DNA of 64,000 bases from Paenibacillus sp. 1011MAR3C5 (GCF_003591485.1 NZ_QZCF01000002.1:372001-436000), one strand, 5' to 3'. Counted from the first letter of the stretch, positions 45,768-54,997 are shown. Program-made: numbers and translations. Notes: generated by a model from the sequence alone, not told the origin.

Positions 45768-46841
45768 ATGACGACAAAAAGAGTAGAGCGGCTGCGCAAG
45801 CTGCTGGAAGAGAACGGCCTGGATGCACTGCTGATCGCAAGCCCGCATAACAGACGCTACATCAGCGGTTTTACAGGTTCGGCAGGTTTTGTACTCATTA
45901 CTTCCGGGGATAACTATTTCCTGACAGACTTCCGCTATCGCGAGCAAGCGGCGAAGCAGGTTCAAGGATTCCAGGTCATCGAGCATGGAGTAAGCCCGAT
46001 TGATGACATTCGGGGGATTCTGGAGAAAGAAGGCATCGCTTCGCTCGGGTTCGAGCAGGAGCATGTAAGCTATGGCGAATATCTCCAGTGGGGCAAGACG
46101 CTGAAGGCCATCCAGCTGAAGCCCGCTGCAGCACTGGTCGAGAAGCTGCGTATGATTAAGGATGATGCGGAGCTGCAAGTGATGCAGGAGGCTGCCGATC
46201 TGGCAGATAGGACGTTCCAGCACATACTTGGCGTTCTGGCGACTGGAATTCGGGAGTCCGATATCGCGCTTGAGATGGAAGTCTTTATGCGCAGCAATGG
46301 CGCAACAAGTTCATCCTTCGATACCATTGTCGCTTCCGGAGAGCGCTCTGCATTGCCGCATGGCGTGGCAAGCGACCGAAGGCTTGGCTCGGACGAATTC
46401 GTGAAGCTTGACTTTGGCGCTTACTACAACGGGTATTGCTCTGATTTGACCCGAACGGTTGTCATCGGCAAGCCAAGCGACAAACATAAGGAAATCTACA
46501 ATATCGTGCTTGAAGCGCAGCTGCATGCGCTCGCGAACATCCGTCCCGGCATGACCGGCATGGAGGCGGACGCGCTCTGCCGCGACATTATTACGAAGCA
46601 TGGCTACGGCGATAACTTCGGACACGGTACAGGACACGGGCTTGGCATGGAGGTTCACGAAGCGCCAAGACTTTCGCGTCTCAGCGATACGATTTTAACC
46701 CCCGGCATGACCGTTACGGTAGAACCCGGCATCTACGTCCCAGGCTTTGGCGGCGTACGCATCGAGGATGATATCGTCATTACGGAATCCGGTATTAAAA
46801 TATTAACCTCATCTCCGAAGGAGCTCATCTGCCTGGGATAG
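45768..46841 (+). CDS. pepQ: Xaa-Pro dipeptidase/aminopeptidase (M24B)
   Basis: This is a metallopeptidase that removes N-terminal residues before proline. The 357-residue protein has an N-terminal creatinase-like domain (residues 1-130) and a C-terminal pita-bread fold. Metal ligands are Asp in [10 protein letters not shown] and SDLTRTVV (about 210-225), His in [14 protein letters not shown] near 285, and Glu in VEPGIYV and GGVRIEDD near 320-335. GGGAGAGCG precedes the ATG. It is followed by efp at 28 bp. Confidence 0.95.
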   Translation: MTTKRVERLRKLLEENGLDALLIASPHNRRYISGFTGSAGFVLITSGDNYFLTDFRYREQAAKQVQGFQVIEHGVSPIDDIRGILEKEGIASLGFEQEHVSYGEYLQWGKTLKAIQLKPAAALVEKLRMIKDDAELQVMQEAADLADRTFQHILGVLATGIRESDIALEMEVFMRSNGATSSSFDTIVASGERSALPHGVASDRRLGSDEFVKLDFGAYYNGYCSDLTRTVVIGKPSDKHKEIYNIVLEAQLHALANIRPGMTGMEADALCRDIITKHGYGDNFGHGTGHGLGMEVHEAPRLSRLSDTILTPGMTVTVEPGIYVPGFGGVRIEDDIVITESGIKILTSSPKELICLG

Positions 46842-46869
46842 GAACTATTCATTCAGGAGGGAATCAGCA

Positions 46870-47427
46870 ATGATTTCAGTAAACGATTTTAAGACAGGCT
46901 TGACTGTACAAGTAGACAACGACATCTTCACCGTCCTGGACTTCCAGCACGTAAAACCGGGCAAAGGCGCTGCATTCGTGCGTTCCAAGCTGAAAAATCT
47001 TCGCAACGGCAACGTTGTCGAGAAAACATTCCGTGCAGGCGAGACGATCGGCCGCGCCCAAATCGAGAACAGAGCGGTTCAATATCTGTACAACTCCGGT
47101 TCCGAATATACGTTCATGGACAACGAGACGTTCGACCAGTTCAACCTGGACAAGAAACAGCTTGAGTGGGAGCTTAACTTCCTGAAAGAAAACATGACCG
47201 TTAACATTACAAGCTACCAAGGCGAAATCCTCGGTATCCAAATGCCGAACAGCGTGGATCTGAAGGTAACAGAGACTGAGCCTGGCGTAAAAGGCAACAC
47301 CGCTCAAGGCGCTACGAAAAATGCAACGGTAGAAACAGGTCTGACGGTACAAGTTCCGTTGTTCATCAACGAAGGCGATGTGCTCCTGATCGATACGCGC
47401 GAAGGCAAATATATCTCCAGAGCGTAA
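46870..47427 (+). CDS. efp: Elongation factor P
   Basis: EF-P relieves ribosome stalling at polyproline stretches. The 185-residue protein has three beta-barrel domains. The N-terminal KOW-like domain carries the modification loop [10 protein letters not shown] with the modifiable lysine at position 32, the residue modified in Bacillus EF-P. The C-terminal block [10 protein letters not shown] and [17 protein letters not shown] are diagnostic. CAGGAGGG precedes the ATG. A terminator follows at 47451-47492. Confidence 0.97.
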   Translation: MISVNDFKTGLTVQVDNDIFTVLDFQHVKPGKGAAFVRSKLKNLRNGNVVEKTFRAGETIGRAQIENRAVQYLYNSGSEYTFMDNETFDQFNLDKKQLEWELNFLKENMTVNITSYQGEILGIQMPNSVDLKVTETEPGVKGNTAQGATKNATVETGLTVQVPLFINEGDVLLIDTREGKYISRA

Positions 47428-47450
47428 TCTTGCTTCGATGTCGCATCAAG

Positions 47451-47492
47451 CCGTCTCCAAGGTCATTATACGACCGGGAGACGGTTTTTTTT
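47451..47492 (+). terminator. Rho-independent terminator after efp
   Basis: CCGTCTCC pairs with GGGAGACGG and is followed by TTTTTTTT. It ends the aroQ-pepQ-efp unit. Confidence 0.88.
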
Positions 47493-47594
47493 GTGTCAGA
47501 GTCCTCATCGTGCATAAATGTACGCGTTCATACGATAACGCGGCAGGGCGGAAATGTTTTTTGTTCGGAGCTATACCCATGGGCAGGGCTCCTG

Positions 47595-47603
47595 TGGTAT
47601 AAT
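47595..47603 (+). promoter_or_regulatory. Extended -10 promoter upstream of lysC
   Basis: TGGTATAAT carries the TGN extended element and a consensus -10. No clear -35 is present. It is about 43 bases before the lysC TTG start. Confidence 0.55.
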
Positions 47604-47645
47604 ATGAACTTGTATGTAGATGTCAAGGTTGGGAGTGAAACAGCT

Positions 47646-48899
47646 TTGTCTTTGATCGTGATGAAGTTTGGCGGCAGCTCCGTGGGTACGCCGGAGCGAA
47701 TGCTGCGTGTAGCAAAACGTATATTGGAGAGGCAGCAAGCAGGCAACGATATCGTTGTCGTGGTTTCTGCCATGGGTGATACGACAGACGATTTAATCGA
47801 TCAGTCGAAGGGGCTGAACCTGAATCCGCCTGCCCGCGAGATGGATATGCTGATGACGGTCGGTGAACAAATTTCGATAGCTTTGCTTGCAATGACCATT
47901 CATCAGTTAGGCGGCAAGGCCATGTCGCTGACTGGCTGGCAAGCTGGCATGAAGACGAACGAGGTTCACGGCAAAGCCAAAATTACCGATATTGATCCAA
48001 GTCGGATTTTCAAAGCGCTTGAGGCGGGAAATGTGGCAGTGGTTGCCGGTTTCCAGGGCATGAGTGAAGACGGCGAGATTACAACGCTTGGACGCGGCGG
48101 TTCCGATACAACAGCTGTTGCGCTTGCGGCAGCAGTCAAAGCCGATGTATGCGAAATTTACACGGATGTGGACGGCGTATATTCGACTGATCCGCGCGTG
48201 GTGAAGAACGCCCGCAAGCTGAATGAAATTTCGTATGACGAAATGCTCGAATTGGCGAATTTGGGTGCGGCTGTCCTGCATCCTCGCGCCGTTGAATATG
48301 CGAAGCACTACAATGTGAAGCTGGTCGTTCGTTCGAGCTTCACGCAGAATGAAGGTACAAGTGTGAAGGAGGATGCGGTCATGGAACAAGGCGTGGTCGT
48401 GCGCGGAATCGCTTTTGATAAAAACGTGGCTAGAATCAGTATTATGGGCGTGGAGGATGTGCCGGGCGTTCTGGCTAACGTATTCGGCGCGCTTGCCAAC
48501 AACGGCATTGACGTAGATATAATCGTTCAGAGCGGTGTGCAGGACGGCAAAGCCGACTTCTCATTCACGCTGTCGGGAGACGACAGAGAGAAAGCGATTG
48601 AAGTCATTGAAGGCGTTCGCTCTCTTGTGACGTATAGAGAAACCACCTCGGAATCCGGCCTTGTGAAAGTGTCAATCGTTGGAGCTGGCATGGTCAGCAA
48701 CCCTGGCGTAGCGGCTCAAATGTTCTCGGCCATTTCTACGCTTGGCGTAAGCATCAAGATGGTCAGCACTTCCGAAATCAAATGTTCTTGCGTAATTGCG
48801 GCAGAGCCGCTGCATGAAGTTGTTCGCGCTCTTCACTCGGCGTATGGACTTGATACGACAGAGCAAGTATATGTCGGCGGTCCGTCCGAACGCCGTTAA
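47646..48899 (+). CDS. lysC: Aspartokinase
   Basis: Aspartokinase phosphorylates aspartate, opening the lysine/threonine/methionine pathway. TTG 47646 (MSLIVMKFGGSSVGTPERM) has GGGAGTG upstream and gives 417 residues; the open frame extends upstream without a supported start. The catalytic domain spans residues 1-260 with KFGGSSVGT and the TLGRGGSDTTA block near 150. Two ACT domains follow (NVARISIMGVEDVPGV near 265 and VKVSIVGAGM near 345). The leader is too short for a lysine riboswitch. Confidence 0.95.
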   Translation: MSLIVMKFGGSSVGTPERMLRVAKRILERQQAGNDIVVVVSAMGDTTDDLIDQSKGLNLNPPAREMDMLMTVGEQISIALLAMTIHQLGGKAMSLTGWQAGMKTNEVHGKAKITDIDPSRIFKALEAGNVAVVAGFQGMSEDGEITTLGRGGSDTTAVALAAAVKADVCEIYTDVDGVYSTDPRVVKNARKLNEISYDEMLELANLGAAVLHPRAVEYAKHYNVKLVVRSSFTQNEGTSVKEDAVMEQGVVVRGIAFDKNVARISIMGVEDVPGVLANVFGALANNGIDVDIIVQSGVQDGKADFSFTLSGDDREKAIEVIEGVRSLVTYRETTSESGLVKVSIVGAGMVSNPGVAAQMFSAISTLGVSIKMVSTSEIKCSCVIAAEPLHEVVRALHSAYGLDTTEQVYVGGPSERR

Positions 48900-48926
48900 T
48901 TGCACTTATTCACATAATTGTTGAAC

Positions 48927-48960
48927 AAAGAGGGTGTCCCGATGGGGGCACCCTCTTTTG
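48927..48960. terminator. Bidirectional terminator after lysC
   Basis: AAAGAGGGTG pairs with CACCCTCTTT across TCCCGATGGGGG. A and T runs on the two sides suit both lysC and the converging UPF0756 gene. Confidence 0.85.
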
Positions 48961-48980
48961 TCTGAACGAGCAAATATCGG

Positions 48981-49442
48981 CTATGGAGATCCGCCAAACA
49001 ACTTGAACAGCTTGTATAAGATGGCTGTAATGCCTGCCGCCATCAACGGCCCGACAGGTATGCCTCTTAACAATATGATTCCGACAATCGAGCCGAGCAC
49101 GAGACCTACGACAATCTGCGGGTCCATCTTCAGAAGATCCAGCCCTCTGCTGTTAATGAAGGTAGCAAGTGCTCCACCGGTCAAGGCAAGTATGCCGGGC
49201 CATGAGGTAAGCACTGCGGTGAAATCCTTGAATTGAATGCGTTCGGCCGCGAAAGGAACCAGTACACTCACCGTCAGAAACAACAATCCAAGCTCAAGCC
49301 CCCGCCGCTCAATCGCAGGCAAAAATCTCTCCAGATGAACAAGCTTGATCGCGAGCAGCAAGCAAGCGGCCGTAGCAATGATGGGCGAGCGGGCAATAAC
49401 GCCTATAAGAATAAGAATGACGAGAATCAGTTCTCCAACCAT
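48981..49442 (-). CDS. UPF0756 (DUF441) membrane protein
   Basis: This 153-residue protein has four to five hydrophobic segments, starting [20 protein letters not shown]. Conserved elements are [20 protein letters not shown] and the C-terminal [21 protein letters not shown]. It belongs to the DUF441/UPF0756 family of unknown function. ATG 49442 is chosen over the upstream ATG because AGGAG precedes it by nine bases. It follows comB on the same strand but with its own ribosome site and a 76-bp gap. Confidence 0.9.
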   Translation of the reverse strand: MVGELILVILILIGVIARSPIIATAACLLLAIKLVHLERFLPAIERRGLELGLLFLTVSVLVPFAAERIQFKDFTAVLTSWPGILALTGGALATFINSRGLDLLKMDPQIVVGLVLGSIVGIILLRGIPVGPLMAAGITAILYKLFKLFGGSP

Positions 49443-49518
49443 AGAATGAGCTCCTATCCTATCCAACGCGGCGCTCCCGCGGAGCAGCCTACCTCATTAT
49501 ATGGACGGGCTCGTTTCG

Positions 49519-50238
49519 TTATGACAACTCGCGAAGGATGAGACGGTCGCCTGAAAGGCAGGGTACGGCGTTCAGTACATTCACGCGCGCGCATGCCTCG
49601 ATATCTTCCCTTAATCCCAGCTTGAGCAGTCTCTTGCCGGATTGGCTGTGCATCAGTGTCTCCAGAATATCCTCAGCTCGATCTCGATACAAGGCGTGCA
49701 TTGCAATTCCGAAGTCGTCCAGCTCGATATTCCCGCCTTTTAGCTTCAACAATTCCTCGATAAGCAGCCCGGCGCATAGTCCGTCTTCAATCGCAAAATC
49801 ATCATGGCTGCCTGCGCATAGCAGGACCACATCTCTTTGCAGATGGAGAGCATATTTGGCTGCAGCTGCCGCATTCAACAGTGATGCGGCTATAATGCTC
49901 TCCGCCTTTGTGGACTTATGAATGGCTCTTGTGCCATTCGTGGTGGTCAATATAATTCTGCGTCCACGCACAACGTCCGCATGATACTCCTTTGGCGAAT
50001 TTCCAAGATCGAAGCCGGCAATTTTACGGCAAAAGCGTTCTCCGCCCATCAAGTCCTCAGGCCGCTGAAGCGAGCGGGCATCCATCACTGTCTCGGCTGG
50101 CACGATGCTGGCGGCTCCTGCGGATAAGGCGGTAACGATCGTACTCGTCGCTCTCAGAACATCGATTGCGAAGGCTGTTTTATGATGAAAGTTCGCCGAA
50201 CATGCCTCGTTCACGCTGGATATTACCTGGACGTGCAT
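49519..50238 (-). CDS. comB: 2-phosphosulfolactate phosphatase
   Basis: ComB hydrolyses 2-phosphosulfolactate to 3-sulfolactate. The 239-residue protein carries the family blocks AIDVLRATSTIVTALSAGA near 24-42, DLGNSPKEY near 80 and TTTNGTRAI near 100-108, then CAGSHDDFAIEDG. ATG 50238 is chosen because GGAGAATGG precedes it; the longer frame extends into the comA end. It lies 17 bp downstream of comA. In Bacillus the homologue (YitC) contributes to sulfolactate in spores. Confidence 0.92.
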   Translation of the reverse strand: MHVQVISSVNEACSANFHHKTAFAIDVLRATSTIVTALSAGAASIVPAETVMDARSLQRPEDLMGGERFCRKIAGFDLGNSPKEYHADVVRGRRIILTTTNGTRAIHKSTKAESIIAASLLNAAAAAKYALHLQRDVVLLCAGSHDDFAIEDGLCAGLLIEELLKLKGGNIELDDFGIAMHALYRDRAEDILETLMHSQSGKRLLKLGLREDIEACARVNVLNAVPCLSGDRLILRELS

Positions 50239-50255
50239 AATCCATTCTCCGTTCC

Positions 50256-51083
50256 TTAAATCATATAATCGGGATCGGCCGATTGCTGGCCGAATCCGAA
50301 GGTGTCTGCGCGCAGTCCACGGCGCATCGCTTCCAGGGACAACGCTTCGCCGGGAGCGATGTTGCCCAGATGGACCCCGGCGCCGAATTGCAGCAGAAGT
50401 TCTGCTTGCTGATTCTTCAAGGGAGCTTCCCATATTAAGCGGCTTGCTTGATCGACTTTGCCAAGCACATCTTCGAGAATGCTTTCCTTGCAATGTCCGT
50501 GCTCATCGAAGAGACCGATATTGATTCCCGACTCCCTGGCTTCTACCGCGACCATCTCTGCCCCGGCTTCCCAGTCGCAGTGGGCTGTGAAGGCAAGCTC
50601 CTCCGGGTCAATCTCGGAACCAGCCGCTTTCTTGCCGTATTCGGTTACTACGATCAGCCCTCGGCTGACGCATTCCTTAATGAGTGAAGTCCGGCGGATA
50701 CGGTCCAGTTCGATGGTGCCGTCTGAGATCTCGACGCCGGTAAAGCCAAGCGAGCAGATTCTGTCGAGAAACGACGCGACCGCTCCTTGCTGGATGGCAA
50801 CTTCCAGCAGCGTACCGCCGGGCATCATGACCAAATTGGAATCGGAAGCGAGTTTCAGCTTTTTGCGCAATAAATCCTGATCATACAGGACGGCGGTTCC
50901 GAATCCAAGCTTGACGATGTCGACGAATGGTCCCGCGGTTTGAATGAAATCGGTAAAGGCGTTTAAGCCCATCCCTTTGTCGATGACCATCGTTTTGCCA
51001 AGCCCCTTTCTCCGCTCCGCGATCCTGCGGCCGCTAGGGTCTCTTAAGAGCTGATGCCAGTTGTCCAGTACAGCACTCTTCAT
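50256..51083 (-). CDS. comA: Phosphosulfolactate synthase
   Basis: ComA adds sulfite to phosphoenolpyruvate to form 2-phosphosulfolactate. The 275-residue TIM-barrel protein has GLGKTMVIDKGMGLNAFTD near 27-45, DIVKLGFGTAVLYD near 55-68, MMPGGTLLE near 87 and FTGVEISDGTIELD near 115. GAGGAG precedes the ATG. With comB it forms a two-gene minus-strand unit. The homologue (YitD) is used for spore sulfolactate in Bacillus; coenzyme M synthesis is the archaeal use. Confidence 0.93.
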   Translation of the reverse strand: MKSAVLDNWHQLLRDPSGRRIAERRKGLGKTMVIDKGMGLNAFTDFIQTAGPFVDIVKLGFGTAVLYDQDLLRKKLKLASDSNLVMMPGGTLLEVAIQQGAVASFLDRICSLGFTGVEISDGTIELDRIRRTSLIKECVSRGLIVVTEYGKKAAGSEIDPEELAFTAHCDWEAGAEMVAVEARESGINIGLFDEHGHCKESILEDVLGKVDQASRLIWEAPLKNQQAELLLQFGAGVHLGNIAPGEALSLEAMRRGLRADTFGFGQQSADPDYMI

Positions 51084-51217
51084 GTTCTCAGTTCTCCTCG
51101 CTTGATTGATCTTCCAACACTATATGCGGATGGCACTGGGCAGGTGCCCGGCATGAATAGGAGACAAGCATGCATATACATACAAAAAGCCTTTGGAACG
51201 AAAGGAGGTTCTTTACG

Positions 51218-51484
51218 TTGCTGAACAAAATCGTTCTAAGTATGGCGATGCTGCGCCTGTTGTCTGGCAGTATCGAGATTTGCGCAGCTTTAATCATGCT
51301 CAGGATGAATCAGATCGACAAGGCGCTTGTCGTGAATTCATCGCTCGCGTTTGTGGGTCCGATAATCTTGATCGCGACGACTACCATCGGCCTTGTCGGA
51401 CTGTCCGACAAGCTGTCGGCATCCAAGTTCGTATGGGTAGCTGTCGGCGTCATCTGCCTGATGATTGGCATATTAAAAAAATAG
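51218..51484 (+). CDS. yqhV: YqhV family protein (DUF2619)
   Basis: This 88-residue membrane protein precedes spoIIIAA as in Bacillus. TTG 51218 has AAAGGAGG nine bases upstream. It has three hydrophobic segments: MAMLRLLSGSIEICAALIML, VNSSLAFVGPIILIATTTIG, and FVWVAVGVICLMIGILKK. Function is unknown. Its 93-bp gap to spoIIIAA holds a sigma-E-like promoter, so yqhV is likely expressed separately from the spoIIIA operon. Confidence 0.85.
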   Translation: MLNKIVLSMAMLRLLSGSIEICAALIMLRMNQIDKALVVNSSLAFVGPIILIATTTIGLVGLSDKLSASKFVWVAVGVICLMIGILKK

Positions 51485-51509
51485 TAGAGTGCGAATCTAG
51501 CAAATCCGT

Positions 51510-51537
51510 TCATATTTCCAGCAGACAAGCATACACA
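51510..51537 (+). promoter_or_regulatory. Putative sigma-E promoter of the spoIIIA operon
   Basis: TCATATT (51510-51516) and CATACACA (51530-51537) are spaced by 13 bp, close to the sigma-E consensus KMATATT-N13-15-CATACAMT with one mismatch in the -10. It is 39 bp before spoIIIAA. Sigma-E control of spoIIIA is established in Bacillus subtilis. Confidence 0.7.
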
Positions 51538-51576
51538 TGTAACGACATAAGACAAACATTGGGGAGTGAAGGAAGC

Positions 51577-52611
51577 ATGCTGTCCCATGTATCCCATTTG
51601 TTGCCGCTGGAACTGAAGAAGCTGCTGGATGGATTGCCGGCAGATGTAAAAGGTTCGCTTGAGGAAATACGCATACGGGAGAATCGACCGCTTGAGATCT
51701 CCTATCGCGGAGGGTATAGGTTTGTGGGGACTGACGGAAGTTTGAAGCTTCATTCAGAAGGTTCCTTAAAACCCACGGCCGAGCAATGCCGCAAACTTCT
51801 GGAGCGCATTACGAATTATTCGCTTTATGCCATGGAAGAAGAACTGAGAAGAGGCTACATTACCGTATCGGGCGGACATCGAATCGGACTAGCCGGCCGC
51901 ACGATTCTCGATGGCGGCAGCGTCCGCGGCATTCGGGATATTGGCGGTTTCAATATCCGGATTGCAAGAGAGGTGATTGGCGCGGCGACCCATCTTTTGC
52001 CCAAGCTCATCGATAAGGCGCGAGGCAGTGTTGGGTCCACGCTTATACTGGCTCCGCCGCAGCAAGGCAAAACGACGCTGATCCGGGATATCGCCAGAAC
52101 ACTTAGCTATGGCAGCCAGATGGGGAGCGAAAGAGGAGCTTTTGCGGGCAAAAAGGTAGGAATTGTAGATGAACGCTCCGAAATTGCCGCTTGCGTCAGA
52201 GGCATACCGACGTTCGACGTCGGTCCGCGAACGGATATCATGGATGCTTGCCCGAAAGCGGAAGGCATGATGATGCTGCTGAGGTCCATGTCTCCCGAGG
52301 TGCTGATTGTCGATGAGATTGGCCGGCCTGAGGATATCGATGCGATTCGGGAGGCAAGTCACGCCGGGGTAAGTGTCGTCGCAACCGCTCATGCCTTCGA
52401 TGTGCAGGATGCCAAAGGAAGACCGGAGTTGTACAGGCTTATTCAGGAAGGGGCATTCGCCCATATCGTAGAGCTGAAGCGGTCGCTGGACGGCATCATG
52501 CACCGCATCGTAAGTGCAAGTGTGCTGCAGCAAGCCGCCAGCGCCAAGAGCAAGGAACAACCCTTCGTTATGAAACTGGCTGAAGCCGGAGTTTTCCGGA
52601 GGGAGGAATGA
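51577..52611 (+). CDS. spoIIIAA: Stage III sporulation protein AA (secretion-type ATPase)
   Basis: SpoIIIAA is the mother-cell ATPase of the SpoIIIA-SpoIIQ feeding channel that keeps the forespore active. ATG 51577 is chosen with GGGGAG upstream; the open frame extends far upstream through yqhV in another frame. The 344-residue protein has a Walker A APPQQGKTTLIRD near 160-172, the block GRPEDIDAIREASHAGVSVV near 250 and a VVATAHAF segment. It has the fold of a type II/IV secretion ATPase. The stop overlaps the spoIIIAB start (ATGA). Confidence 0.97.
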   Translation: MLSHVSHLLPLELKKLLDGLPADVKGSLEEIRIRENRPLEISYRGGYRFVGTDGSLKLHSEGSLKPTAEQCRKLLERITNYSLYAMEEELRRGYITVSGGHRIGLAGRTILDGGSVRGIRDIGGFNIRIAREVIGAATHLLPKLIDKARGSVGSTLILAPPQQGKTTLIRDIARTLSYGSQMGSERGAFAGKKVGIVDERSEIAACVRGIPTFDVGPRTDIMDACPKAEGMMMLLRSMSPEVLIVDEIGRPEDIDAIREASHAGVSVVATAHAFDVQDAKGRPELYRLIQEGAFAHIVELKRSLDGIMHRIVSASVLQQAASAKSKEQPFVMKLAEAGVFRREE

Positions 52612-53126
52612 TCAAGCTGATCGGCGCAGTGCTCATCCTGGTAGCCGGTACGCTAATCGGTTTTCAGCAAGCCGCGAAGTTTGCGGAACGACCCAGACAG
52701 CTGAGGCAGCTCGCTCATGCACTGCAGCGGCTCGAGACCGAGATCGGTTATGGTCATACGCCTTTGCCAGAAGCGCTGGAGCGCACGGCGGAAGCTTCTG
52801 CGGAGCCGATCGCCGCGCTGTTTCGGAACGCATCCGAGCAATTGAACGGAGAAGAAGGCTTATCCTTTCAAGAATGCTGGGAACGGTCCATTCAGAAATG
52901 CTGGATCGAAACCTCGATGAAGGCGAGCGAAAAAGCGGTCATGCTCCGGCTTGGATCAACGCTTGGCATCAGTGACAAGGAAGATCAGATGAAGCACTTG
53001 CGGCTTGCGCTGCTGCAACTGAAATCGGAAGAGGACGCGGCAAGGGACGACCAGGGGCGATATGAAAAGATGTGGAAAAGTCTCGGAGCATTGCTCGCTG
53101 TGCTGATCATCATTTTGATGGTGTAA
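52608..53126 (+). CDS. spoIIIAB: Stage III sporulation protein AB
   Basis: SpoIIIAB is a membrane-anchored protein with a cytosolic helical bundle like type II secretion platform (GspF) domains. The 172-residue product has a hydrophobic N-terminus (MIKLIGAVLILVAGTLIGFQ), a helical middle with PRQLRQLAHALQRLETEIGY and a C-terminal hydrophobic segment (ALLAVLIIILMV). GGAGGGAGG precedes the ATG. It is coupled to spoIIIAA by a four-base overlap. Confidence 0.95.
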   Translation: MIKLIGAVLILVAGTLIGFQQAAKFAERPRQLRQLAHALQRLETEIGYGHTPLPEALERTAEASAEPIAALFRNASEQLNGEEGLSFQECWERSIQKCWIETSMKASEKAVMLRLGSTLGISDKEDQMKHLRLALLQLKSEEDAARDDQGRYEKMWKSLGALLAVLIIILMV

Positions 53127-53141
53127 GAGGGTGCGCTACTT

Positions 53142-53345
53142 ATGAACATGGATGTCAGCGCCATATTTCAAATCGCTGGAATCGGCATCATTATTGCAAT
53201 GATTCATTCCGTTCTGAAGCAGATGGGGAAGGAAGACATGGCGCATTGGGTAACCGTAATCGGATTTGTCGTCGTATTGTTTATGGTTGTTCGGCTGCTG
53301 AATGACTTGTTCCAGGAAATAAAAACGATCTTTCTGTTCCAGTAG
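53142..53345 (+). CDS. spoIIIAC: Stage III sporulation protein AC
   Basis: This is a 67-residue two-segment membrane protein of the SpoIIIA channel (MNMDVSAIFQIAGIGIIIAM, then THWVTVIGFVVVLFMVVRLL approx. in the second half). Its FQIAGIGIIIAMIHSVLKQ motif is diagnostic. AGAGGGTG precedes the ATG. The stop is immediately followed by the spoIIIAD start region, so these genes are translationally linked. Its exact role in the channel is unknown. Confidence 0.95.
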   Translation: MNMDVSAIFQIAGIGIIIAMIHSVLKQMGKEDMAHWVTVIGFVVVLFMVVRLLNDLFQEIKTIFLFQ

Positions 53346-53354
53346 GTGAACGCG

Positions 53355-53756
53355 GTGGAAATGATACAAATCGTTGGCCTCGGTCTGATGGCGACCGTGC
53401 TGATCCTGGTCGTCAAAGAGCAGAAGCCGATGTTCGCTTTCCTTCTAGCGGCATTCACGGGATTGTTTATCTTCCTATATGTAATCGGCAAGATAGAAGC
53501 CGTGATCAAGGTGCTTGAGGATCTGGGAAACCGGTCGGGTATTCCTTCAATTTATCTGAAGACGGTTCTGAAGATTATCGGAATAGCCTATATCGCCGAA
53601 TTCGGAGCCCAGATTGTACGGGACGCAGGTCAGGAAAGCATCGCGTCCAAAATAGAATTTGCCGGCAAAGTATTTATTCTCGTCATGGCCATCCCGATTA
53701 TTAGCGTCATCGTTGAGACGGTTATGGGGTTGCTGCCGGCGGGGAGCGGAACATGA
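53355..53756 (+). CDS. spoIIIAD: Stage III sporulation protein AD
   Basis: This 133-residue membrane protein of the SpoIIIA channel has four hydrophobic segments. The conserved start is EMIQIVGLGLMATVLILVVK, and the middle block is GIPSIYLKTVLKIIGIAYIA near 62-81. The start codon is uncertain: GTG 53355 is preferred, GTG 53346 or ATG 53361 are possible. AGGTGA overlaps the spoIIIAC stop. The end overlaps spoIIIAE by four bases (ATGATG). Confidence 0.92.
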   Translation: MEMIQIVGLGLMATVLILVVKEQKPMFAFLLAAFTGLFIFLYVIGKIEAVIKVLEDLGNRSGIPSIYLKTVLKIIGIAYIAEFGAQIVRDAGQESIASKIEFAGKVFILVMAIPIISVIVETVMGLLPAGSGT

Positions 53757-54994
53757 TGGCGCAAGCGCGTGCCGGCGGCGCCGCAAAGCTGCAACTGCTG
53801 GTATGGCTGTTTCTTCTCGTCCTGTCCATCATGCCGGTCGGCGTGAATGCGGAGAGAGGGGCGGAGGGCAGCTACGCAGCAGCTCCGCAAGCCGCGGGAA
53901 CAGATGTCAACGAAATGATGAAGGAACAAGCGGGCCTTATGGAGACGGAGCCTGTCGAGGATTACTGGAACAAGCTCCGGGAGCAATATGGCGGCTTCTT
54001 CCCGGATCAGAAGGTTCCGAGCTTCAGCGAGATGCTGCTGCCGGGCGGCGGACTTAAGCTGACGGATGTGCTAAAGGGGCTTCTTCGGTACCTCTGGCAC
54101 GAAGTGCTGTACAATGGCAAGCTGCTGGTTACGATCGTACTTCTGACCGTATTCAGCATGGTACTGGAAACGTTGCAGAATGCATTTGAGCGAAATTCCA
54201 TCAGCAAAGTGGCCTATTCCGTAACCTACATGGTGCTGGTCATCATTGCAGTTAACAGCTTTCATGTTGCGATCGGGTATGCCAGGGATGCGATAGAAAG
54301 CATGATTGCCTTTATGCTGGCGATGGTTCCGCTTCTGCTGACGCTGCTGGCCTCGATGGGAAGCGTCGTGACTGTATCGGTCCTGCATCCGTTGATTATC
54401 TTTATGATACATATTGTGGGGACGGTCATCTACAGCTTCGTGTTCCCGCTGTTGTTCTTCTCCGCCGTACTTCATATCGCAAGCGCGCTGTCGGAGAAGT
54501 TCAAGGTAACCCAGCTGGCCAATCTGCTTCGGAATGTAGCAGTAGGCTCACTCGGCGTCCTGGTTACGATATTTCTCGGTGTCATATCCGTCCAGGGGGC
54601 GACCGGTGCTGTAACGGATGGCGTAACGCTCCGGGCGGCCAAGTTCGTAACGGGCAATTTCGTACCCGTTGTAGGCCGGATGTTCTCCGATGCGGCGGAC
54701 ACAGTCATCTCTGCTTCGATGCTGGCGAAAAACGCGGTCGGACTTGCAGGCGTCATCATCCTGCTGTTCCTGAGTGCATTCCCTGCACTGAAAATATTAA
54801 CGCTGGCGCTCATCTACAATGTATCAGCCGCCGTGATGCAGCCGCTCGGCGATTCGCCTATCGTTCACTGCTTACAGACGATCGGCAAAACGATGATTTT
54901 TGTATTCGCCGCTTTGGCAGCGGTCAGCCTGATGTTTTTTCTGGCGGTGACGATTATCCTGACTGCCGGCAACGCAGCGCTGATGGTGAGGTAG
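53753..54994 (+). CDS. spoIIIAE: Stage III sporulation protein AE
   Basis: SpoIIIAE is a polytopic channel protein with a cleavable signal peptide (residues 10-32, LQLLVWLFLLVLSIMPVGVNA). The 413-residue product has a hydrophilic segment (33-105) followed by seven to eight membrane segments. The GRMFSDAADTVISASMLAKNAVGLAGVII block near 305 is conserved. Its first ATG overlaps the spoIIIAD stop. It is followed by an unusual tandem-repeat spacer before spoIIIAF. Confidence 0.95.
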   Translation: MMAQARAGGAAKLQLLVWLFLLVLSIMPVGVNAERGAEGSYAAAPQAAGTDVNEMMKEQAGLMETEPVEDYWNKLREQYGGFFPDQKVPSFSEMLLPGGGLKLTDVLKGLLRYLWHEVLYNGKLLVTIVLLTVFSMVLETLQNAFERNSISKVAYSVTYMVLVIIAVNSFHVAIGYARDAIESMIAFMLAMVPLLLTLLASMGSVVTVSVLHPLIIFMIHIVGTVIYSFVFPLLFFSAVLHIASALSEKFKVTQLANLLRNVAVGSLGVLVTIFLGVISVQGATGAVTDGVTLRAAKFVTGNFVPVVGRMFSDAADTVISASMLAKNAVGLAGVIILLFLSAFPALKILTLALIYNVSAAVMQPLGDSPIVHCLQTIGKTMIFVFAALAAVSLMFFLAVTIILTAGNAALMVR

Positions 54995-54997
54995 AGC

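Noticed and set aside
47430..47645. Possible longer N-terminus for lysC
   Set aside because: The frame is open upstream, but it crosses a terminator and a promoter region and has no homologous sequence; TTG 47646 has a good ribosome site.
47604..47645. Lysine riboswitch before lysC
   Set aside because: The leader is only about 40 bases long and lacks the conserved riboswitch core.
51193..51576. Frame fused in front of spoIIIAA
   Set aside because: It runs through yqhV in another frame and the sigma-E-like promoter; the spoIIIAA start at 51577 has a suitable ribosome site.
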